Below, piece by piece: positions 14,976-25,500 of a stretch of DNA of 36,663 nt. This stretch comes from Bacteroidales bacterium UBA755 (GTDB lineage: Bacteria > Bacteroidota > Bacteroidia > Bacteroidales > UBA932). Both the position numbers and the translations under genes were made by a program. The notes beneath the pieces are model-generated. The model searched no databases. It was given only the letters and a program-made list of their open reading frames with translations, and had not been told where the DNA came from. Numbering within the stretch: the first letter of the stretch is position 1; the number at the start of each line of letters is the position of its first letter. Where the stretch lies: positions 1 to 36,663 of the forward strand of contig DBKH01000104.1 of assembly GCA_002297815.1 (NCBI GenBank), in the 5' to 3' direction.

Positions 14976-17900
14976 TTACTTTCTTGTGAAGAATTCACCT
15001 GTTTTTCCAGCAGGATTAATCTGATAGAAGTTGGCGTATGCATTGACAGTTGAATGATTGAATACATTTGTAGAGGATATGACAACTCCAAAACCACAAA
15101 TCTGATTCATTGTTTTGTTCGAGTACTGAGACAAAGTCTGAAGTTCGACATTATTGGAAACCCTATTTGTATACATCAATGTATTGAAATTGTTCGTAAC
15201 AGTGAACCATAGCCACTCATAATCTGGATCTCCCAGTTCCGTTTCCGTGTAGAGCCAAGGTTTTCCCCAAGCTGTGGCGTTTCTTGTCGCCAGTCCAGGG
15301 AAGTAGGTAGCATATTTGCCGTTCGCCTGCTGTCCTATTCCATCCCTTGTATCAAGGAAAAGTCCGGCCCTTACCGTCCTGTTCTCGTAATTGATGTCAA
15401 TGCAAACATCAAGAACTGTGTCAAAATACAATCCTTTTATGCCAATATTGTTAGTATAAGTCTTACCATCGGCCGCCTTTAGTGCCTCTTTGTTTCTAGG
15501 CTCACCAAATGTCACTTCCGAGAACGTGTAAGGATCTTTGGCTCCAACATAAGAACCAGCCCCCGCAAACACCTTGGTAGTGAATTCCCAACTTCCTTTG
15601 AAGTCCGCTGGGGAGACCTGAGTGAGTTTGAAGGAAGAGCCGTTCTCGAAGGTGAGTGTAGCGGTACGAGGAAGGCCAGTGGTGTTGGCAGTCCAAGAAA
15701 CCTTGCCGTCAGCGTAGGTGAGCCATCCGTCGCCACCGGTAGGTGTGCCGGAAGCGCTGATCTCTTGACTGCCTGCGGCATCATCTACCCATTTGTCAAC
15801 CTTCTCTGCAGGTGTCACGTCACCGCAGTTGAAGGTTGCGGAGAGTGGAGCGCTTTCGGCGTCCCAGGAATCCACAGCAACAACCGTGACGGTGTACTGG
15901 CCGGACTCTGACAGGGTTCCGAAATCAACAGTCCAGCTGGACTTCATCTCGGAGGTCTTTGGATGGAGATAGAAATCAGCGAGGATCTTCTTGGTCGCGA
16001 CCACATTGCCAGCCTTGGAGAGCGTAACGACATAGTGGTGAACGAACTCATCATCCTTTCCAGCGGCAAAGGTCACTGTAGCGGCCTCGGCCTCCTTTAC
16101 ATCCTTGGCCTCGATCGTGCTCATTGTCGGAGCCTGGTTGGCAGCCTTGCGTGTCACATTGTTGTACTTCGCTAGGTTCGCTCCGGCCGCGTCAGGGTAC
16201 TGCATCACATAAGGCTCACCGATGGTTCCGTTGTTGAAGAAGTCCATCTTGATGATGCGCATGTTGCCGTTGACATCGAACTGAACCAGATAGCCCTGCG
16301 AGAAGTTGTTGGCGTCGTTCATCACGGTAGGAGTGCTGCTGACACCTTCCCAACCGGCCGGCTCGATGGCCATGTACCTTGTCGAGCCGCATCCGAGAGC
16401 GGTCCATTTACCCTGCCAAAGGGTACGCGGATCGTTGATCGGGAAGTGGAGATGACCGTGGAACGAGACAACCTGAGGATATTTCTCAAGCACACCGGTA
16501 AGAGCGTTTGTAGCCCAATAGTGCGGCAGTGTTGACTCCCATATTCCACCTTCCTCACCAAGGAGACTGCCATAGATCGTGTTGTAGATCATAGGGTGGG
16601 TCAACACGATAACGTACCTGTTAGGGTCGGTCTTTGTGAGGGCCTCCAACTGCTGGTCAAGCCAAGAGATGACGTTTGGTGAATATGTGATCGGCTGGTC
16701 ACCGTTAGGAGTTACCGCGAGAATATGATAGCCACCGATGACGCAGTGGCGTGCCTCATAGTTGTTCCTCATCGTGTTGTCGATGTCGGTCTTGAAATAC
16801 TCATCACCGAGAGTGTTGGTCAAAGCCACAGATTGAGCCACTGTGCTTGGAGTCCACTTATACTCAGGATTCATGTCGTGGTTGCCGATCGTGTAGATCA
16901 TCGGAACCTCAGTAGGTTTGAACACATCCTCGTAGACAGCCTTGAAGTTCTGCGCCATAGTGACCTCTGCTCTTTGGATGAGGTCCCCGACAACCATCAC
17001 ACCATCAATTCCATTTGCATCGCTCTCGGCGGCCTTGGCCTTAAGCTGGTTGAGGGCTGAGGTGAACTTGCCTGCGTAGGCATCGCTTGATCCCTCGATG
17101 TGCACATCGCTGATGGCGGCGAGGGAAAGGGCGATCTTGGACTCATCGAATACTGGCGAAAGCTCACGAGGAGCCTCGATCTCCCCGGCGTTGTAAACCT
17201 TCCCCGGCTCAGTCTCAAGTGTCTCGTATGAGGCTATCCTGCCTATGACATTGTCCGAAGCGTCACAGGCCACTATCGTGTAGCCGCTGTTCAGGAGAAG
17301 ATCAGGGCGGAGACCGATATAGTAAGTGCCGGCTCCGTTGACATATTTCCTGATGGAGACGGTGCTCTCGAAGTCAGGAGACGGGTTGTCCGAAAGTTCA
17401 TAGTCGGCAAATGCGATGAAAGCATTCTTGTTGATGACCTCGCCGTTGTTGCCTGAAACTTTGACGTACTTGGTGTCAGGATTGGTGACTGTCACAGAGA
17501 GAAGAGAGAACATGTTCTGGAACTTCAGGGTCATGTCGTTCTTGTCGCAGCCGGCCACAGTCACAGACGGCACCGCGTCGCGGCACCTGTCCATATTGTC
17601 TGTTGACCAGTACTGTTTGAGTTTGAAACCCTTGACTCCGCAGTCCTTGAGCATGCCATAGAAATATTCAGCTTCCTTCAGAAGCTTTCCGGAGGAGACG
17701 AAAGTGGCGGTCTTGCCGTCCGAGGTCACTTCCGTGGCCTTCATTGTCTCCTTTGAGGTGAAGTTGCCCTTCACGCTGTAGACGACAATCTCGTCACCTT
17801 CGCTCCAGGTTGTCTTGAATCCGGCGGGAGCGTCAGGCAACTCTGCCTTGAATTTGATCTCTGTGACGCTTGGCTGTTCAGGCTCCTTGCCGGAGTTGCC

Positions 17901-17990
17901 GCCATTGTCCTCCTTAACATTACAAGAAAGGAATGTTGTCGCGGAGACCAGCGCCGCCAGAAAGAATATTGACATTTTTTTGATGTTCAT
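14976..17990 (-). CDS. Multidomain calcineurin-like phosphoesterase lipoprotein
   Basis: This 1004-residue lipoprotein (lipid Cys 23, followed by acidic residues) is the last gene of the SusC/SusD operon. A fimbrillin-like beta region spans about 44-275 (with the phrase WSEGDEIVVYSV). The calcineurin-like metallophosphatase domain spans about 288-590 and keeps every metal-ligand motif: SDVH 294-297, GD 335-336, GNHD 369-372, TH 464-465 and GHLH 512-515. An FN3-like domain (about 618-722), a BACON-like segment (about 740-795) and a C-terminal beta domain (about 800-1004) follow. It should hydrolyse a phosphate mono- or diester on an extracellular substrate. Next to a GH92 mannosidase, a phosphorylated mannan or glycan is the natural guess (inference). 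The N- and C-terminal beta domains may bind glycan or anchor the enzyme at the surface. Confidence 0.85.
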   Translation of the reverse strand: MNIKKMSIFFLAALVSATTFLSCNVKEDNGGNSGKEPEQPSVTEIKFKAELPDAPAGFKTTWSEGDEIVVYSVKGNFTSKETMKATEVTSDGKTATFVSSGKLLKEAEYFYGMLKDCGVKGFKLKQYWSTDNMDRCRDAVPSVTVAGCDKNDMTLKFQNMFSLLSVTVTNPDTKYVKVSGNNGEVINKNAFIAFADYELSDNPSPDFESTVSIRKYVNGAGTYYIGLRPDLLLNSGYTIVACDASDNVIGRIASYETLETEPGKVYNAGEIEAPRELSPVFDESKIALSLAAISDVHIEGSSDAYAGKFTSALNQLKAKAAESDANGIDGVMVVGDLIQRAEVTMAQNFKAVYEDVFKPTEVPMIYTIGNHDMNPEYKWTPSTVAQSVALTNTLGDEYFKTDIDNTMRNNYEARHCVIGGYHILAVTPNGDQPITYSPNVISWLDQQLEALTKTDPNRYVIVLTHPMIYNTIYGSLLGEEGGIWESTLPHYWATNALTGVLEKYPQVVSFHGHLHFPINDPRTLWQGKWTALGCGSTRYMAIEPAGWEGVSSTPTVMNDANNFSQGYLVQFDVNGNMRIIKMDFFNNGTIGEPYVMQYPDAAGANLAKYNNVTRKAANQAPTMSTIEAKDVKEAEAATVTFAAGKDDEFVHHYVVTLSKAGNVVATKKILADFYLHPKTSEMKSSWTVDFGTLSESGQYTVTVVAVDSWDAESAPLSATFNCGDVTPAEKVDKWVDDAAGSQEISASGTPTGGDGWLTYADGKVSWTANTTGLPRTATLTFENGSSFKLTQVSPADFKGSWEFTTKVFAGAGSYVGAKDPYTFSEVTFGEPRNKEALKAADGKTYTNNIGIKGLYFDTVLDVCIDINYENRTVRAGLFLDTRDGIGQQANGKYATYFPGLATRNATAWGKPWLYTETELGDPDYEWLWFTVTNNFNTLMYTNRVSNNVELQTLSQYSNKTMNQICGFGVVISSTNVFNHSTVNAYANFYQINPAGKTGEFFTRK

Positions 17991-18010
17991 TTTTTCGGAT
18001 AGTTTAATTA

Positions 18011-19186
18011 TTAGTTGGCGTCAGCCTCGATGTAACCCCAGACGGTAAGTTCCCAAAGATCAAGGTAGCCTTGCTTGTTTCTGGAGTTAGTGAACACAAT
18101 CGCGATGTAACGTCCTGATTCCATTGTGCAGTTCCTGCTGCCAGGATTGTCTCCCCAGTATAACTGTGAGCTACAAATAGGTGCTCCAAAAACTGAGGCA
18201 AAATTCTTTTCATCAGGATTGAAAGGAGTGTTCCCTGTGAAAATCTGGAACCATTGAATATATCTCAGGCCCATTGAAGGGTTACGAGCCATAGAGAACG
18301 TCTTGTAAGTAGGCTCTTTTCCGGCTTCGCAATTGGTGTCGATGGACAGTATCTTAGGGAAATTATTGCCTGCGGTACTGTGCCAACGATGATTGGCATC
18401 AGAGATTCCATCAAAAATCTTGTCCGGAGTGTTGTCTCCCATAGTTCCGCCAGTGGTTGCGGTAACAGTCCAGCCCTTTGTATCAAGCGGATAGACTATC
18501 GGATAAGAGGATTTGGACCAGGCCATCCAGGCCGTGTCCCTGCCGTCGCTTGGGAGGAATCCTGAACTGAACTCGAAATACTTTCCGCGCATGGCGTTAG
18601 GAAGTTTGAAGTTGACCTCCCTCGGAGTCATCCTCGGACCGAATTCGACCCACTCTCCGTCAACATTCTTATATCGGAACTTTGTGGCGACCATCTCCGA
18701 TGTTGACTCCGTAAGCTGGACAGTCGCTGTGGTACCGTCAACCCAGGCGTGCTTGAACTGCCTTTCCTCGTGAGTGGAAAGCCAGTTCATTCCGTAAGGG
18801 GTAGCTGACTTTTCCGCTGCGATGGACTTGTTTCCAAGTTTGTCGAAATTCACTATGTCAAACGTGTAACTTCTATCAGCAAGGTTTGTGATTGTTACGG
18901 ACACAGTATCTGAATAATCCGAATAATTCAAATCAAGAGAGTCGGTGTAGTTGTCCCAATAGACCCTCGCACTTCTCAAGGAAGGATCCTTGGGAACTGG
19001 CCAAAACAAGGTGACCTTCTGAAAACCTGTTTCGGAAGTGATGTTTGCGGCCTTGGCTGGATAGATGTAGCCTCCATCCTTGATGAACTCCTTGTAGATG
19101 TCATCCTGGGATGTGCAGGAGACAACCGAGCCAAGAATGGCTGCTGCAGCAAATATGCTCGTTTTCAATGTTTTCATATTCATCAT
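18011..19186 (-). CDS. DUF4998 lipoprotein with C-terminal discoidin-like domain
   Basis: This 391-residue lipoprotein has the signal ILGSVVSC with lipid Cys 24 if the first ATG is used; starts at the second or fourth codon are equally possible. The N-terminal two thirds, beginning DDIYKEFIKDGGYIYPAKA, match the DUF4998 pattern seen beside SusC/SusD pairs. The last part (about 235-391, with KIFDGISDANHRWHST and ending GYLDLWELTVWGYIE) resembles a coagulation factor 5/8 type C, carbohydrate-binding fold. It probably binds glycan at the cell surface and has no visible catalytic motif. It is fourth in the operon, 11 bp downstream of the DUF5000 gene and 20 bp upstream of the phosphoesterase gene. 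Confidence 0.85.
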   Translation of the reverse strand: MMNMKTLKTSIFAAAAILGSVVSCTSQDDIYKEFIKDGGYIYPAKAANITSETGFQKVTLFWPVPKDPSLRSARVYWDNYTDSLDLNYSDYSDTVSVTITNLADRSYTFDIVNFDKLGNKSIAAEKSATPYGMNWLSTHEERQFKHAWVDGTTATVQLTESTSEMVATKFRYKNVDGEWVEFGPRMTPREVNFKLPNAMRGKYFEFSSGFLPSDGRDTAWMAWSKSSYPIVYPLDTKGWTVTATTGGTMGDNTPDKIFDGISDANHRWHSTAGNNFPKILSIDTNCEAGKEPTYKTFSMARNPSMGLRYIQWFQIFTGNTPFNPDEKNFASVFGAPICSSQLYWGDNPGSRNCTMESGRYIAIVFTNSRNKQGYLDLWELTVWGYIEADAN

Positions 19187-19197
19187 AGAGTAGTTTA

Positions 19198-20502
19198 TTA
19201 CCTGTATTCCTGAAGAATCTGACCGAAAGGAGTAAGCTCGCCCATCTGAATCTTGGAGGATTTTGTGTCGAATCCATAAGTTCCGAAAGAATCAATGAAC
19301 ACAACACGTAAATACCGGAGTTCGTCATAGGCGTGAGGATATTCCTCGTTATTGAACTCAAAGTCATTGCCGGCATTCCAGTAGGCATTGTCATCCTGTG
19401 TGATAACACCTGGTGAACCGTCTGGCTCATAACCGGATGGTTTGGCCTGCTCGAATCTTCCAAGAAGGAACCATGAGTTGTCAAATCCATGGGTGTTACC
19501 TTCTACTTTTTCACCAGTTGGGTTCATACTGCCCCAAAACTCAAAAATTCTTGGATGCGCGGCTGTGTAAGTCAGGTAACTCTGACCACGAGGCAATGTC
19601 TTGATGTGACTTAACTTGGTCTTGACCCCAAGGTCAATTGTAAACCAAGTCGGAAGATCAAGTTGCTTGCTGTCAAATATATAATTAGCTTTGCCATCAT
19701 CATTCAACTTGTCCCAAAGATTCTCGATCTTGTACTTCGTCGCACTGGCTGTACAGTTGTCATCCTTGATCTTGGCATCACGGAACTTATCCTTGTCCAA
19801 TTCGGACTCCTCAAGTGGTGTAAGAACTGCCTTCACTGTGTCTGACACATTCCCCCACCTGTCCCGAAGGTACGCACCGAAGATTGCTTCGACAGGATCG
19901 ATGCCACGTCTCGGAAGTGTGATGGTCTCAGCGGCAGTGAATAATGTTGTGACTTGTTCCCACTTCATCTGACTGACAGGCTTATCGAAATCACTGAGAT
20001 CAGTATCCCGGAGAAGGACTATTGTCAGGTTTTCTCTTGGCGTATTCCCGTCAATGCGGACTTTGATTCCTCCAAATGTTTGATAAAGAGTAGCCTTTGC
20101 CAGTGAAATGGCTGGCTCAAGGGGTGTTATCTCGACATTGACAGGGGTCGATTCCACCTCATTTACATTTATAGCTGCAATCTCAACTGTGTGCGGCTTT
20201 GTGTCCACGAAACCAACCACGGTGAGACTGTCAACATAACGGGAAATCTTAGTGTTCACCTCCTCTCCGTTACGGGTATATTTGGCGATCACACCTTTGA
20301 TGTTATCATCATCCGGAATATTCACCTTGATGACAGCACCGCCGCTGATGCTTCTGACGCTTTCCACCGAAACTGGGCTGGGAGCCGGAATATTATCATT
20401 CTTCTGATCTACTCTGCCAAAGTCATTCGCTCCGTCATTGCAGGCAGTAATAAAGATGGCCGAGAATAGAAGAGTGAACGTCGTTTTAATTATGTTATTC
20501 AT
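19198..20502 (-). CDS. DUF4959/DUF5126/DUF5000 surface glycan-binding lipoprotein
   Basis: This 434-residue lipoprotein (FITAC, lipid Cys 21) has the three-part build typical of its group: a DUF4959-like domain (about 22-125), a DUF5126-like middle (about 130-235, with GAYLRDRWGNVSDTV) and a DUF5000 C-terminal domain (about 240-434) with a discoidin-like beta sandwich. Proteins of this type are encoded directly after susD in many Bacteroidota loci and are thought to help hold glycan at the surface. It is the third gene of the operon, 20 bp after susD and 11 bp before the DUF4998 gene. No enzyme motif is present. Confidence 0.88.
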   Translation of the reverse strand: MNNIIKTTFTLLFSAIFITACNDGANDFGRVDQKNDNIPAPSPVSVESVRSISGGAVIKVNIPDDDNIKGVIAKYTRNGEEVNTKISRYVDSLTVVGFVDTKPHTVEIAAINVNEVESTPVNVEITPLEPAISLAKATLYQTFGGIKVRIDGNTPRENLTIVLLRDTDLSDFDKPVSQMKWEQVTTLFTAAETITLPRRGIDPVEAIFGAYLRDRWGNVSDTVKAVLTPLEESELDKDKFRDAKIKDDNCTASATKYKIENLWDKLNDDGKANYIFDSKQLDLPTWFTIDLGVKTKLSHIKTLPRGQSYLTYTAAHPRIFEFWGSMNPTGEKVEGNTHGFDNSWFLLGRFEQAKPSGYEPDGSPGVITQDDNAYWNAGNDFEFNNEEYPHAYDELRYLRVVFIDSFGTYGFDTKSSKIQMGELTPFGQILQEYR

Positions 20503-20522
20503 TCTTTATGACTTTTAAAGTG

Positions 20523-22496
20523 TTACCACCCAAGATTCTGTACGAGATTAGGGTTTCTTTCAATGTAGTATGTGTAGATAGGCCAGAAATAATCCTTGAG
20601 ACCGAAATTTTGATCAGCGATGTAGGTTTTCTGGTAGTAGTCCTTGGCCGCTGGTGCTATAACGCGGAATCCATATATTCCTTTCTGGTACTCGGTTGAG
20701 GCTTCTTTCCACCTGCGAAGATCCCAGAACCTCTGGCTCTCGAACGCAAGTTCAATCAGGCGTTCGCGGTGAATGATCTCACGCATTCCAGCCTGAGACT
20801 TATACAGATCCGGACGTGTGCTGTAATTATCCCAAGACTCTTTTACTCCAGGAATACCGGCGCGATCACGAATAGCGTCAAGAGCGTTGAAAAGTTCATC
20901 GCTGTATGCGCCGTTTGGTCCTTCAACCTCGTTGATGGCTTCAGCATAAAGCAGATAGAGGTCAGACAAACGAATTATAGGCCACGGGAACCAATATGAC
21001 GCAAGGCTCGCTGTTGATGATGTTCCAGACCAGGTAACCCTGTACGGAGCCAATTTCTTTGGGAAATATCCTGTCACAGGACCAGCTTCCTTATTGTTAG
21101 ACTTTCCATTAGAGTTGCCTCCGCGAGCTTCGAGCGTGTGTACGTCATCCGGGGTCAAGTCATTGTAGTTGGACAACGCACCGAGCCATTTTCCGCCGTC
21201 GAATCCGAGGTCAGCATAGAATCTTGGCTCACGGTCGAAGTTCAACTGGATAGTCTCGTAACCTTGTTTGATATAGTACTTGTGTGCGGCATCTCCTGTC
21301 CTAAGTTTGAACTGATCAACACTGGCGAATTCCTTGTCATAATTGATAGGAAGACCATTTTTTGTGTAGAACTCTTCCGCAATCTTAAGCGGCACACCGA
21401 TGAAATCCGTTCCTCCGATACCTCCAAGTTTTTTCCCGTCGCTTGGATCCATCTGCAGAATTGGCACACACCACTGCTGGAAAGAGGTGGTTGAGACCTG
21501 AGTATTGCCCCATATCAGCTCGCTGTTCCATCTTTCGCAGAAAGCGTTTCGGATTGTAAGGTCTGTGACAAGAGAGTCACACATTCTATAATCTTGTTCA
21601 ACGTATGTCCTCTCGTATAGTTTCAAGTTGGCTTCCTCGCAGATGTCAAGGGCATCCTCACAAGCCTCAAGAGCGTCTTCCCAACGTTTAAGCTTGTCCA
21701 CATCAGACTTGGCTGGGAAAAGCCTTTGTCCACGGCCGTCAATCAAAGACGCTTCCTCTTCATTGCCATTGAACAGCGGGCTGGCTGCATAAACCGCAAC
21801 CTTGGCCTTCAGTGCCGCACAAATCGGCTTTGTGATGCGCCCCAACTCATCATCCGATGGGTTTACAATCGGCAAATATGGAAGAGCCTCGTCAAGAAGA
21901 TCGAGCACAAAGTCAAAACAGTCATCAATGTTGTCACGATAGACGCGTACTTCCTCAACATTAGAATCAATCGGAAGGCTTTCACGGATGATTGGAACAG
22001 GTCCCCATTTGCGGATAAGATTGAAATGATAGTATGCTTTAAGGAAAGAGACTTCGGCCTTCCACTGTTGTTTCTCATCCTCGTTCATATCCGGAACCTT
22101 ATCAATATTCTCCACCAGAATGTCGCAGCAACGGATTCCTTCGTACATACTTTTCCAGTCGCTGTTATAGCAGATGGCAGCACTTTGCAATCCTTTCGCG
22201 ATAGGGAAAGAAGCATAGTTCTTGTTGTATAAGTACGTGGTGACGCGACTGTCCAGATCCCAAAGGTCGTCTCCGGTAAGCATTCCGCTGTCTTGTCCGG
22301 CCACTCCGTCATTTGTCATATATGAATAGCATGTGGCCAGATATCTGATGGCTGTCGATCTAAGGTTGAATGCAGTTTCGATCGACGCCAGTCCGTCATC
22401 CGGAACGACATCAAGGAATTTGTTGCAACCATTGACTCCGTACAACGAAGCCGCCGCCAACAATGATATTGTTATATTCTTAAAAAACTTTTTCAT
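20523..22496 (-). CDS. SusD/RagB-family nutrient-binding outer-membrane lipoprotein
   Basis: This 657-residue lipoprotein has a signal ending VNGC (lipid Cys 24) and the SusD opening CNKFLDVVPDDG. It also has the family pattern KAYYHFNLIRKWGPVPI, LYLLYAEAINEV and RRERLIELAFESQRFWDLRRW-type helices (here REIIHRERLIELAFESQRFW) near the C-terminus. It forms the lid of the SusC pore and delivers the glycan to it. It follows susC by 12 bp and is the second gene of the operon. At 657 residues it is at the long end of the usual 500-650 range. Confidence 0.95.
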   Translation of the reverse strand: MKKFFKNITISLLAAASLYGVNGCNKFLDVVPDDGLASIETAFNLRSTAIRYLATCYSYMTNDGVAGQDSGMLTGDDLWDLDSRVTTYLYNKNYASFPIAKGLQSAAICYNSDWKSMYEGIRCCDILVENIDKVPDMNEDEKQQWKAEVSFLKAYYHFNLIRKWGPVPIIRESLPIDSNVEEVRVYRDNIDDCFDFVLDLLDEALPYLPIVNPSDDELGRITKPICAALKAKVAVYAASPLFNGNEEEASLIDGRGQRLFPAKSDVDKLKRWEDALEACEDALDICEEANLKLYERTYVEQDYRMCDSLVTDLTIRNAFCERWNSELIWGNTQVSTTSFQQWCVPILQMDPSDGKKLGGIGGTDFIGVPLKIAEEFYTKNGLPINYDKEFASVDQFKLRTGDAAHKYYIKQGYETIQLNFDREPRFYADLGFDGGKWLGALSNYNDLTPDDVHTLEARGGNSNGKSNNKEAGPVTGYFPKKLAPYRVTWSGTSSTASLASYWFPWPIIRLSDLYLLYAEAINEVEGPNGAYSDELFNALDAIRDRAGIPGVKESWDNYSTRPDLYKSQAGMREIIHRERLIELAFESQRFWDLRRWKEASTEYQKGIYGFRVIAPAAKDYYQKTYIADQNFGLKDYFWPIYTYYIERNPNLVQNLGW

Positions 22497-22508
22497 AATT
22501 CTCGTACA

Positions 22509-25500
22509 TTATTTGGTGTCAAACGTAACATTCACACCAAAGTTGAATGTCCTCTGAATAGGGTAATTAAGACCGTTCCCGGCAAGTTCTGGATCCCAAA
22601 GTTTGAATTTGCTCCAGCACAGGAGGTTATTACCTTGGAAATAGAAACGCAAACTGTCGATATTTAGTTTGCGTGTAAGCTTCTGAGGGAGGGTGTAACC
22701 AAGTTCCAACTGCTTCAGACGAAGGAATGAGCCATCCCTCATCCACCATGTGCTCGTCGCGGTGTTGTTCAGGTTTTCGTAAGCGCTGTACCTTGGGTAA
22801 AGAGCATATATATCACGATTGTCCTCACTCCAGTGGCTGTCAGCGTAGGCCTTGAGCAACTGCGTGTTGTTCACGAACGGAGCTGTACCGTACCTGTTAT
22901 ATTTGGTGCTATAGGTACTGGTCGCATCGATCCAGAATGACTCACGTCCGAGGCCCTGGAAGAATACCGAAAGGTCGATGCCTTTATATCCGAGAGAAAC
23001 ACCGAATCCATAGATGATCTCAGGAGAAGTTGGGTAACCGATCGGAACCATATCAGCGGTCGTAATCTTGCCGTCACCATTGACATCGGTGTACTTGATG
23101 TCACCACCTCCATATGGAGATCCGAATGAAGTCTGGTCAGGGCTGTTGGCCGCCTCTTCGTCATCGATGAACAGACGCTCGGCGATGTAGCCCCAGGTCT
23201 GCTTGATGGAGTAGCCGGCATGCTGACGGTACTTCTCAGGATAGGTAGGCTCCTCATAGACATCATACTTTCCTGTCGACCAGGTGAAATTCGCTCTTGC
23301 CGATGTCCAGAAATCCTTGTTCCAAACCTTCTGGTACTCAGCCTGAAGATCGACACCATGAGCCCTGGCCTCACCGATGTTGGCGGATATTCCTGCCTGA
23401 AGTCCCATTGTCTCAGGAACGTCGGCGCGTGTCATGAATATGTCCTTGCGTCTCTCTGTGAAATACTCGGCGATAAGATCGAAGTTGTCGAACAGACCTA
23501 GTTCCACAGCGTAATTGGTCTTGTAGGATTTTTCCCAAGTGATAGCCTCGTTCGCATAGCGGGTAACATCAATGCCTTTGTAGTTGACCTGCCTGCGATC
23601 TCCGAAAAACGCCTGATTAGCGGAACTATTCATATTCATTTCAGAGAGGTAGTAGAAACGGTTGTTCTCATTACCGATCTTGTCGTTTCCGACGAGACCG
23701 TAGGATACCCTGAATTTAAGGTTGTCAACCGTTTTCTTCAACGACTTGAACCAAGGCTCGTTAGACATTACCCAAGCTGCACCGGCTGAAGGGAAGAATC
23801 CCCAACGGTGTGACTTGTGGAAACGTTCTGAACCGTTGTAACCGAAGTTGAATTCTGTGAAGTACCTCTTGTCCCATCCGTAGGTGAAACGTCCGGAAAG
23901 ACCGGCGTTGCGGGATGGAAGGGAAAGCTGGAGGGAACCAGCGTTGGCCTTGCGTGACTCATAGGCGGTGAGTACCAAAAGGCCGGTCACCTCGCTACGG
24001 CCGAAGTCGCGGGCGTAGTTGAGTCGGGTCTCTGAATATAACGTGTTCTGCACAGTCTTGCTTCCTTCGTTGTAGGTCAGGTAGTCGGTACCATCATCGT
24101 TGATTCTACGCAAGTGGTATTCTCCAGTGTAGGAGTCATAGTTGTCCATTGTGTACCAATAAGGACTGAACTGACGGTTGACACTGAAGTCTGAGAGACG
24201 AGTCAGGTTGAACAACGTCATCGCACTGAGCCCCTTGGTAATGAAGTTAAGATCCTGATTGAGTTCCACGGCAGCGATCATCTGAGAACGCTGGTAGTCT
24301 CTATATCCTTTCACCATATTCGCATAGGGGTTAGTGTACCCCCCCTTGTCCCAGTTACCGAACATGATGTGCTTGATGCCGATGTGGTCATCATCCATAG
24401 GGTAATACGCAGGGAAGAGCACCGGGTCGGAGTGAACCACGTCCACATAGACCTTGTTACCTCCGTCAAGCGGTCCGCGGTAGTCGGTGAAGTTACCGGT
24501 AAGGCGGATGGCCAGTTTCGTGGTAGGGGTCACATTGATGTCGATGTTCGAACGCAGAGTGTAGGTTTTCTGGTCGATGTTGTTGTTGAAACTGTTTCTC
24601 TTATCGACGTTCAGGATACCGGTGTCCTCGGTGAAAGCACCAGATACGTAATAGGTCGCAACCTTGCCTCCACCGCGAACGGAAACGTTTGCGCGGTATG
24701 CCGTGGAATAATCCTTGAAGAGCATCTTGTACCAATCGTTGGCAGGATAGATGTACGGATTAGCTCCCGGTTTTCCGGTGTTTTCAATCTTGTCGTAAGA
24801 GTACATCAGGTCTCCGAGAGGGTCACGTGTCGTGATCGCCTCATTGTAGGACTTCATGTAAGTGATAGGATCGGCAAGCTCGACAACGTCTGTCGGCTGG
24901 GAGATGGATGTCTCGACACGGGCGAAGATCTTTGCTGGACCCTCCTGGCCGCGCTTCGTGGTCACGAAGATGACACCGTTGGCTCCACGGGCTCCGTAAA
25001 GGGCTGTCGCCGTGGCATCCTTCATGATCGAGAAACTCTCGATGTCGTCCGGCTGAAGACGGGCGAGGTCAGTGGATGTAAGTTCGATGTTGTCGATAAG
25101 GATGAGTGGGCTGGTGTTCGCACCGAAGGTGGTGATACCACGCACGAAGAAGTCGGCGTTGTCCTGGCCAGGCTCACCGGAACGCTGGTAGGCGATGACA
25201 CCGGCGACATTACCGGCAAGTGCTGTGGTCAAGTTGCTGGAAGGCACTTTGAGAGTTCCGACATCAACTGTCGTGATGGCGGCCACAGTGCTCTCCTTCC
25301 TCTGTTTACCGAAGGCGACCACGGTCACCTCGTCAAGTTCGTTGGCTGCGTTCTTCAGCTTAACGATGAAGTTGGTCATGCTTCCGACCTCCAGAATCTG
25401 AGACTCTTTACCGAGACACTCAAATTTCAGTTTGTCAGTCGGCTTGACTCCGGACAGTTCGAAAGAACCGTCGAGGTCCGTCATCACTCCCTTTGTGGAT

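Noticed and set aside
14762..14989. Short plus-strand open frame of 75 codons
   Set aside because: It runs through a strong minus-strand terminator and overlaps the phosphoesterase stop; no similarity to any family is seen.
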